A stretch of DNA of 64,000 nt from Smallanthus sonchifolius (lineage: Eukaryota > Streptophyta > Magnoliopsida > Asterales > Asteraceae), in contig CM042024.1 of the NCBI GenBank assembly GCA_023525975.1, positions 96,041,880 through 96,105,879 on the forward strand, read 5' to 3'. The translations under genes and the position numbers were made by a program. Below the pieces are notes generated by a model. That model ran no database searches. It saw only the letters and a list, made by a program, of their open reading frames with translations, and was not told the origin of the DNA. Below, piece after piece: positions 56,082-64,000 of this stretch (the first letter of the stretch is position 1; every line of letters starts with the position of its first letter).

Positions 56082-57119
56082 GGTGCTAGTAAAAGCTTTA
56101 CATCCACTGCATTTAGCCGCAAACTAGACGGCACGATCAGCAACCTTATAATTGCCTTTAGTGTAGAAACTGTTATTAGAAGAAACTCAGTAGTCATCCA
56201 AATGACTGACGATTGCATGATAGAAATAGAGGGCCATAAGTTTCCTTCTAGACGGTTCCTTCTAATCTTAGCAGGATTCGATGTAGTATTGGGCATGGAT
56301 TGGTTAGCTTCCAACGAAGCTCAAATCATATGTAAACGAAAGATGATACATCTCAAAGCTACTGACCGCAGCCCGATTACCGTTTATGGGAATTGGAATT
56401 GCACGATGTCGAACGTCATCTCGATTATTAAGGCCAAAAGTTATATAAAGCGCGGTTGTGAAGCTTATCTGGCATATGTTATTGACGATAGAATGAAAAC
56501 GAAAGAACTCAAAGGTGTACCCGTGGTGTGCAACTTTCCAGAAGTGTTCCCAGGGGATCTACCTGGCTTGCCGCCCGATCGGGAAATAGAATTTCAAATC
56601 GACTTACTGCCAGGAGCTCAGCCTGTTGCCAAATCACCCAACCGATTGGCTCCGTCAGAAATGAAAGAATTAATGTCTCAACTAGAAGAACTAACAGATA
56701 AAGGATTTATCAGACCGGGTATCTCACCCTGGAAAGGAATCATCAGATTCAGGAAGCGTGGCAAACTAAGTCCAAGGTTTGTCGGACCTTTCAAAATCCT
56801 AGCAAAGGTTGGTCACGTAGCTTACCGACTGGACCTGCCCAACGAGCTTAATGGGATTCACCCTACATTCCACGTGTCCCACTTACGCAAGTGCTTAGCT
56901 GACGACACAGCTCACATACCATATGACGAGATTGAAGTAGACAACAGCTTAAATTATGTAGAAGAACCAATAGCTATTCTTGACCGAGCCGAGAAACGAA
57001 TACACAACAAGTCAATTCCTTTAGTCAAGATAAAATGGAAACACAGAAAAGGGTCAGAAGCGACGTGGGAAAAAGAGCATGAGATGAAAGAACTGTACCC
57101 TCAACTGTTTAACGTGTAG
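56082..57119 (+). pseudogene. pol: unit 1 protease C-terminal half fused to integrase C terminus
   Basis: From GASKSF on. The first ATG of the open part (56202) gives 305 codons: retropepsin C-terminal half (FDVVLGMDWLASNEAQII), linker (FPEVFPGDLPGLPPDREIEF), about 25 residues of RT fingers (LTDKGFIRPGISPW), then straight into the GPY/F module (KGIIRFRKRGKLSPRF, VGPFKILAKVG) and chromodomain-like tail. The joint (56724-56733) uses TCACC-TGG, shared by RT (TCACCATGG) and integrase (TCACCCTGG). RT catalytic core, RNase H, HHCC and DDE are gone. No catalytic residue remains, but the frame is open, so it could encode a chromodomain-type protein if expressed. Confidence 0.8.
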
Positions 57120-57157
57120 CAGGTTTCGAGACGAAACCCTTGTATGGAGGGTAGACT

Positions 57158-57742
57158 TGTAACATCCCGAAATAATAAAACTAACGGATAATAACGAGAT
57201 CGGGATTTAATCAAGGATTAAATGAAAAGTAGGGGAGCGGGCTTGGGCTCGGCTCCAATGGGCCGATATAGCCTATGCATATAAAGGGGAATTCAGCTCA
57301 TCTCCCTCAGTTATCATCTTCAACCTTGAAACCCTAGAGAGAGAGAAAGCTCAAGAAGACACTTCCAAGCTTAGAATCTACTCTCATCTTGTTTCTCCAT
57401 CATCCCAGAACGATTCTACATGAAGAATCACGAGTTTTGAGGTAAAGATCGTCCTCGAATCTGAGTTTCTGTTTCAAAATGGGTTTTTAGGGTTTATGGG
57501 GTTTTCAACATAAAGGTTGGATTTTTACACATGAAAAACAATTTAAAGCTCAGATCTAGCTTCATAGAAGCTAGATAAACGTTTTGAACGTAAAAAGTTA
57601 GGGTTTTGGATCAAAAATCATGCCGACACTCGGCAAGGAAGAAGACGATGAGAATCGGCCATAAAAGAGAATCGACCCTCAGAGAATCGACTCCTGAGAG
57701 TCGGCCCTCAAGACAAACACGCTGAGTATCAGCTCCTTGCAC
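57158..57742 (+). repeat. truncated LTR of unit 2
   Basis: Same endpoints and deletion joints as 54706-55290. Confidence 0.9.
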
Positions 57743-58533
57743 TAACGAGGCATTGAGTTGGTGGAGAACTATTCAGAAGTCCAACTCACCAAATGCACTC
57801 AAGAGGGTGACATGGGAAGACCTTAAGGTACTGATGATCAAGAATTTATGCCCTCAGAACAAAATTGACCGAGTGGAAAACGAGTTTTTGAACTTCAAAG
57901 CTGGAAATATGACTCATGCTAGTACACTTCAAGGTATAATGAACTAGCTCAGCTAGTACCCCATCTGGTGGAGACAGAAGAGAGACTGATCAAATACTAT
58001 GTTAAGCGTTTGCCTCAAAGGGTCCGCATTCATGTGAAAGCAAACCTACCCTCGACCTTCGAGTCGGTAGTGAATCTGAGTGGAATCATCTTCGACGATT
58101 ATGCGAATGAGGACCCGGCCCCAGAAGCACCAAAGAGGAAATGGGAGAACACGTCTAAGGGCAATGGAAAAGGAATCTATACTGCTGAGGCTAAGAAGCC
58201 AAGGACGTAGGCATGTGAAGTTTGTGTAAAGTGTACAAAGAAACATCCTCGTGAGTGCCGAGCTGGCTCCACCATGTGTTTTAAGTGTGGGAAGCAGGGC
58301 ACTACTCCAAATATTTTCTGAGAGATGTCAAGTGCCAAGGATGTGGACTATTTGGACATCTGACAAAGAACTGCAGGAAAACCGGACACTTTGGTTCGGA
58401 GAAGGAGAAGGAATAGTCGAAGGCTAGGACTCGAGCCTATGCCTTAACTGAGGAAGAAGCTAGAGGAAATACTGATGTTGTGTCAAGTACGTTCCTAGTA
58501 AATGATGAACACGCTACTATTTTATTTGATTAG
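57743..58533 (+). pseudogene. gag: unit 2 Gag remnant to protease active site
   Basis: As unit 1, with NKIDRVEN instead of NKIYRVEN. Same TAG in the protease active site (58531-58533) and the same TAG at 58208-58210. Confidence 0.85.
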
Positions 58534-59571
58534 GGTGCTAGTAAAAGCTTTACATCCACTGCATTTAGCCGCAAACTAGACGGCACGATCAGCAACCTTA
58601 TAATTGCCTTTAGTGTAGAAACTGTTATTAGAAGAAACTCAGTAGTCATCCAAATGACTGACGATTGCATGATAGAAATAGAGGGCCATAAGTTTCCTTC
58701 TAGACTGTTCCTTCTAATCTTAGCAGGATTCGATGTAGTATTGGGCATGGATTGGTTAGCTTCCAACGAAGCTCAAATCATATGTAAACGAAAGATGATA
58801 CATCTCAAAGCTACTGACCGCAGCCCGATTACCGTTTATGGGAATTGGAATTGCACGATGTCGAACGTCATCTCGATTATTAAGGCCAAAAGTTATATAA
58901 AGCGCGGTTGTGAAGCTTATCTGGCATATGTTATTGACGATAGAATGAAAACGAAAGAACTCAAAGGTGTACCCGTGGTGTGCAACTTTCCAGAAGTGTT
59001 CCCAGGGGATCTACCTGGCTTGCCGCCCGATCGGGAAATAGAATTTCAAATCGACTTACTGCCAGGAGCTCAGCCTGTTGCCAAATCACCCAACCGATTG
59101 GCTCCGTCAGAAATGAAAGAATTAATGTCTCAACTAGAAGAACTAACAGATAAAGGATTTATCAGACCGGGTATCTCACCCTGGAAAGGAATCATCAGAT
59201 TCAGGAAGCGTGGCAAACTAAGTCCAAGGTTTGTCGGACCTTTCAAAATCCTAGCAAAGGTTGGTCACGTAGCTTACCGACTGGACCTGCCCAACGAGCT
59301 TAATGGGATTCACCCTACATTCCACGTGTCCCACTTACGCAAGTGCTTAGCTGACGACACAGCTCACATACCATATGACGAGATTGAAGTAGACAACAGC
59401 TTAAATTATGTAGAAGAACCAATAGCTATTCTTGACCGAGCCGAGAAACGAATACGCAACAAGTCAATTCCTTTAGTCAAGATAAAATGGAAACACAGAA
59501 AAGGGTCAGAAGCGACGTGGGAAAAAGAGCATGAGATGAAAGAACTGTACCCTCAACTGTTTAACGTGTAG
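58534..59571 (+). pseudogene. pol: unit 2 protease C-terminal half fused to integrase C terminus
   Basis: Open from ATG 58654, 305 codons, differing from unit 1 at two residues (Leu for Arg in FPSRLFLL, Arg for His in EKRIRNKS). Same TCACC-TGG joint at 59176-59185. That the long frame is kept in both units may simply reflect recency. Confidence 0.8.
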
Positions 59572-59609
59572 CAGGTTTCGAGACGAAACCCTTGTATGGA
59601 GGGTAGACT

Positions 59610-61730
59610 TGTAACATCCCGAAATAATAAAACTAACGGATAATAACGAGATCGGGATTTAATCAAGGATTAAATGAAAAGTAGGGGAGCGGGCTTGGGC
59701 TCGGCTCCAATGGGCCGATATAGCCTATGCATATAAAGGGGAATTCAGCTCATCTCCCTCAGTTATCATCTTCAACCTTGAAACCCTAGAGAGAGAGAAA
59801 GCTCAAGAAGACACTTCCAAGCTTGGAATCTACTCTCATCTTGTTTCTCCATCATCCCAGAACGATTCTACATGAAGAATCACGAGTTTTGAGGTAAAGA
59901 TCGTCCTCGAATCTGAGTTTCTGTTTCAAAATGGGTTTTTAGGGTTTATGGGGTTTTCAACATAAAGGTTGGATTTTTACGCATGAAAAACAATTTAAAG
60001 CTCAGATCTAGCTTCTTGGAAGCTAGATAAACGTTTTGAACGTAAAAAGTTAGGGTTTTCGATCAAAAATCAGACCTGCAAATACTTGATGTTCTTGAGC
60101 CGACTCTCGAGTGTTGGCCACCTGCAAGTGCCGACACTCGGCAAGGAAGAAGACGATGAGAATCGGCTATAAAAGAGAATCGACCCTCAGAGAATCGACT
60201 CCTGAGAGTCGGCCCTCAAGACAATCACGCTGAGTATCAGCTCCTTACACAAACACAAAGTCCTGAACGCAAGTTCAGGAGACATTTATGAGTGTGGCTA
60301 GCGACTCTCCTATCTGACTCTCGAATGTGGCTAACGTCTCTCCTAGCCGACTCTCAAGTGTGGCCAGCTGACTCTCATGTGTTCCTACCAACTCTCTCGG
60401 CTGACTTTCTCATGTCTTAGCCGACTCCTGTGTGAAATAATAGAATTTGTACTTTGACTTATGTGCAGATCAGCATATGCATTAGCAATAGTTAAAACAT
60501 CACCTTAGGGTTGAATACCGGTAAACAGGTGAGTTCTATGTGCCCACTATGTCTTACGTGCAAACAAATTTTAAATGTTTTGGGGTTGAAGTGTATACAT
60601 GAATTGAATGAAAGTTATGAATGCTATATGTAGCCTTATGTGTTATGTGACAATACAGTACGAATACAATAATGACAAGTATGTTTATAAGCAATGAAAT
60701 AAAAACATGACATAACATATAAGAAAGAAATCTTGCTTTATATCCATATATATATTGTTTGCCATGTATGAAATGTATGACATAACATATAAGAAAGAAA
60801 TCTTATTTTATATCCATGTATATATCGTTTGACATGTATGAAAAGTATGACATAACGTATAAGAATGAAATCTTCCTTTATACACATGCATATATTGCTT
60901 GCCATGTATGAATAAATGTTATGGACGGAAACGATGATAACGACTACTTCAGTAGATGGACGACCACTCGACTATTGTGCAGTCAGAATTAAAAGTCTAG
61001 AAAGGTAGACTAAACTAAGGCTACTACGGTAGAGTCAGTCCCTCAATTGATGCATGTTGTATAAATAGTTCGGGTGGGAAACGGATGCCTTAGGGCAGAC
61101 GGGCGAATATGAAAATACTACGACGGTAGGACGGTTTTAGACGGACGGCCGAAGGTTTGCTGGACGGTTTTATGATATGACGAACGGTTTCTAGTGCCGG
61201 ACGGTTTACGAATTGGGCTACGACGGTAGTTCTAGAACGTTTGTCTTTGTGAGTTACGTAAGCAAAGTAACGGGTTGATCACCCATATGTGTATGACCAG
61301 TGAATGTTCACCAAGAAATAAGCATATATGTATCTATATACGTACTCATTTATGAGGGTTATATGAAAGCAGTAAAGTAAAGAAGTAAAAATATGCATGT
61401 ATATATTTATACTCATAAGAATAATGTAAATGCCTACTTGCTTATAAACTAGAACTCACCAGCGTTAGCTGACTTTTAGTATGCAGTTCAGGTAATAAGA
61501 AGAAAAGACGGGCGAAGGCATGAAGGCTACCAGGTTTCAAGACTGGCATCCCTTTTAATTTCTTATGTATTAAAACAATGTTTATTTTAAATGTTAAGAC
61601 TTCCGCTGTTTATGTGACCGAATGATGTACGCTTTCGCTATGTTGAATGTTTTAATTAAAATGTCAGTGTTTGATGACTATGTTTATGAATAAATCTAAC
61701 AAGTGAGGTCTCCCGGGTTGAGGCCTTACA
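59610..61730 (+). repeat. 3' LTR of element E, full length
   Basis: 2121 bp, TGTAACATCCCG to GAGGCCTTACA, preceded by the PPT GGAGGGTAGACT. Contents: TATAAAGG near 59731, donor-like GAG/GTAAAG (59894), GACTCTC repeats (60095-60430), a 60-nt CAG-bounded block (60469-60528) before GTGAGTTC, 70-bp repeats (60708-60917), GAACTCACC (61452-61460) and TTCAG/GTAAT near 61491. Confidence 0.93.
60708..60917. repeat. three 70-bp tandem repeats in E LTR
   Basis: TGACATAAC at 60708, 60778 and 60848. Orthologous to 33531-33740 in C. Confidence 0.88.
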
Positions 61731-62493
61731 TTATACATAATACCTAACGTGGTTTTCATTATTCTATATGGTCTTAGGGTTTTTGCTTTTTTTCTCCCTT
61801 CCTATCTCTCTTCGTTGTTTTTGCCACCAGATCTTGGTTGGTTGTCCGCCTCTTCCTCTCATCGTCCCCTTTGTATGACGACTTTCTTTCTTTTCTTATC
61901 CCTCTCGTCCTGCCTCGATGATGCATTAGATATGTTTTATATATTCTTTTCTCGTCGTCTTCGTGTCACCACAGTCGTAGCTCCTGCTACCATAACTCTG
62001 TTGTTGTGCCTCTTGTCACCGCCGCTATGGCTTTAGATCCGTCATCGTCGTTTGCGCCATGAAGTTTTTTTTACCGTTAAGTTTTATGTTATTTCGTTCC
62101 AGGTTGTATGTTATTCTACCAACATTTTCATTGTTTTTCGCTCCAGTCTAAGTGCCCGAATTTCTCCCGCTCCGACTGCGAGGGTATTAAAGAGAATATA
62201 AATATTAATTAGTGTTTATTTTAACAATCTTTACCATTGTTAGGAGATATGATTTGATCAGGTTTTTGTAATTATCCCCAATATATTTTTATAAATAATT
62301 ATCAGTAATACTCAATACCTTACAAGATTTTCATTATTCTATAATTTATAAAAAAATTATTTCACTAGTCTAAAAGAATCAAGATCCTATCAATTAAGAT
62401 CTTATGTTCATAAGGTCTAGATTATACGTACAGTTGTTACTTTTTTTATTAACAAAGTTAGATGATGTTAAAATCAATAGTAAAATATATCTT
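61731..62493. other. unassigned sequence right of element E
   Basis: First third T- and C-rich with a 95-codon hydrophobic frame (61749-62036) that looks compositional. The rest is AT-rich. I see no gene, repeat or TIR I can name. Confidence 0.5.
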
Positions 62494-63337
62494 TGTTAAC
62501 ACAAAGGTTGCTTTTGGGTGACCACCAGAGTGACCACTAACCGGTGGAATTATATGTTCGGTCACGATTATTTAACGTTATTAACTGAGTTGTGACCCGT
62601 AAGAGTTACACCTAGGGCAATGAACATTAAATCCACTTAACCCGTTTAACTGGTAATTACGAACTGTTAGCGAGACGATATATTTTTATATATATTCGTT
62701 AGACGGGAATAATTATTTATATTGGTTTATAAATAATAATTATATATATTGTTTTAATCTTTTATTAAAACATTAAAACGTATTCGGGCTTTTACATCTT
62801 GTTTTGGACTTTAGGCCTGGAAACAATTAATAGGGTTTATAATTTATATATAAATTACAATCCTATTTTCTTGTTTATATACACAATATTCCAGCCGCAT
62901 CAAGAAAGAAAAAGGGGCGATCGTGCTTTTGGTTCCATCGGATTCCCGGCCGCCAAACACCAAAACTCATTCCTTTTGGTGATTTCCGGAACCACCAAAT
63001 CAGCCCAAGCCGGTCTCTGCCCCGTTTTCGGCCAGCCCCGGTGCTTCCCGTCTCTCGCGTTGTCGGTTCGTGATCTAGCATCGGTTTGTTGTACCTAGGT
63101 GTCTCAACCGGTTAATCATTAACCACTAAGGTATAATTAATCTCATTGGTAGACTAAATATTTTATTCCGTATTCGTATGTTTTGTAACCAGGGTCCTGT
63201 CAGGTTTTATTTTGTGTCGAATCAGTTTCGTTCCGCTGCGTTTTAATAATTACTAAATAGTTATTATTAATCTATAATTACTTATCAACCATTTGATAAC
63301 TAATATAACTGATCACCACTGTCAAAAATACCCAACA
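62494..63337 (+). repeat. 5' LTR of a rightward copia-type element (start uncertain)
   Basis: The end CCCAACA lies one base before a perfect PBS. The start is set tentatively at TGTTAACACAAAGG (62494); TGTTAGGAG at 62239 is an alternative. A TATATAAAT-like box lies near 62850, followed by a GC-rich stretch (62930-63080) unlike its surroundings. Confidence 0.55.
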
Positions 63338-63338
63338 G

Positions 63339-63351
63339 TGGTATCAGAGCC
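63339..63351 (+). other. primer-binding site, right-hand copia element
   Basis: TGGTATCAGAGCC, perfect tRNA-iMet complement, one base after the LTR. Confidence 0.9.
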
Positions 63352-64000
63352 TTGGTTACAACATACGAATCGGATCCGGTCTTTTAACCTGTTATAGATC
63401 ACAAACTTTAACTTGTTTAAAGTTTCTGATCTAGATCCTTTTAGGGCAATTTTATTTATTTATTTTGGTCAAAGTTTTTATTTATTTTATTGACCAAAAG
63501 GATTGCCCAGTTATTTGATTGTATTAAATATGTAAATCTGGCCCGACCCTGTCTTGTGTTTGTTTTCTGTTTTTTGTTTTATGATTTGGCCCATTTGATG
63601 GCTCAAAATTGTAATAGATTAGCTTTTATGTTTTGGCTCACTTTGATGGCTCAAAGTTGTAATAGCTTAGGGTTTTATTTTTTTTATTCTGTATAAATAT
63701 TGTAAAGATAAAGACCCGAAGACAAAACAGAAGACGGAGACAGGATCTTGGATTTAGTGGGAGTCACACGGAACAGCTAGATGCATGCACGAAGTTCATC
63801 CTTGTGGTTGTTTGTGTCTTGTGACCCCGTGACCTAGTTTGGTCTTGCTATTAGGCTCTAGCAAGATCAAACACTTTTTCTTTGGCCATATGATTTACAT
63901 ATTTTTGTGTTTGCTATTGTGGTTGCCTTTTATCTTATAAATGTTATAACGTACCAACCTAATACCAAAATTTTCACAATTTTTTTTTACAACTTGTGGA
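63352..64000 (+). other. leader of right-hand copia element (continues past window)
   Basis: T-rich. Holds a doubled TTTGATGGCTCAAA-like word (63593 and 63640). No gag start recognised before the edge, so either gag begins further right or this is a long-leader or non-autonomous type. Confidence 0.5.

Larger units (their letters stand above)
54706..59609 (+). repeat. two tandem 2452-bp units of a deleted E derivative
   Basis: 54706-57157 and 57158-59609 are near-identical (a handful of substitutions, for example TACCGA/GACCGA and CGG/CTG). Each is a truncated LTR (585 bp), gag from the middle, protease, integrase C terminus and PPT. The LTR at 59610 starts the third period. Offsets of all landmarks are exactly 2452. 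Confidence 0.95.
46158..61730 (+). mobile_element. Ty3/gypsy chromovirus E with tandem deleted units
   Basis: 5' LTR remnant, PBS, gag, protease, split RT, RNase H, integrase, two truncated LTR-plus-body units and a full 3' LTR. A D-family solo LTR interrupts RT. Because the 5' LTR is truncated, no TSD can be checked. Same family as C, close to A. Confidence 0.88.

Noticed and set aside
61749..62036. 95-codon hydrophobic frame as a small membrane protein
   Set aside because: T/C-rich composition explains it, and no homolog or start context is recognised.
62875..63098. Frames on both strands in the GC-rich part of the right copia LTR
   Set aside because: Inside an LTR next to a PBS; no domain.

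Overview
This is plant nuclear DNA, almost certainly from a repeat-rich eudicot. Supporting signs are Ty3/gypsy chromoviruses with very long LTRs (1.7-3.1 kb), Ty1/copia elements, tRNA-iMet-type primer-binding sites (TGGTATCAGAGC) and a hAT-type MITE. The overall style suggests Asteraceae, but that is a guess made without any search. I see no host gene, no rRNA, no bona fide tRNA gene and no CRISPR. Every credible coding stretch is a retrotransposon gag or pol remnant, and all are broken by stops, frameshifts or deletions.

Layout. 1-3460: a minus-strand copia element running off the left edge (gag, PBS, 5' LTR). 3461-3529: a (TA)n tract. 3530-4699: a truncated minus-strand gypsy LTR (L), head to head with a plus-strand LTR (H). 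H is now in pieces (4700-5249, 7735-7749, 29692-30879) because a solo LTR (F1, 5250-7729, TSD TAAGT) and a whole 21.9-kb element (A, 7750-29686, TSD TGTTC) sit inside it. Element A (minus) has itself been hit by a solo LTR (F2, 10331-12875, TSD AAGCA), a Tat/Athila-like LTR (14134-15813) and a complete 10.6-kb gypsy element (D, 16319-26953, TSD GTCAT). 30880-31586: small inverted-repeat sequences. 31587-34124: the 3' end of another gypsy copy (C) carrying a 554-bp hAT MITE with a perfect 8-bp TSD. 34125-46155: gypsy element B. 46158-61730: gypsy element E, which holds an inserted D-family solo LTR and ends in a recent 2452-bp tandem array of internally deleted units. 61731-64000: unassigned sequence, then the 5' LTR, PBS and leader of a rightward copia element.

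How the parts fit. B, D and E encode the usual order Gag (zinc knuckles), aspartic protease, RT, RNase H, integrase and C-terminal chromodomain-like segment, which points to chromoviruses of the Tekay/Del kind. A shows Gag, protease and integrase but has lost RT and RNase H.

The most interesting signal is in the LTRs. Five sequence-divergent families (A, B, C/E, D, F) share one architecture: a GTAA donor-like site in four of them (weak in D); in several of them hairpin or ~150-bp periodic repeats; a CAG- or TAG-preceded block of 54-66 nt ending at GTGAGTT; a distant complementary GAACTCACC; and then a CAG/GT or TAG/GT acceptor-like site. In addition B and D, but not A or E, have an extra open frame before gag (acidic or Ser/Pro-rich, NLS-like cluster, coiled coil) starting just after the same TTACAGGAA-ATG context. 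Together this suggests a conserved spliced leader and an accessory 5' protein in this chromovirus group.
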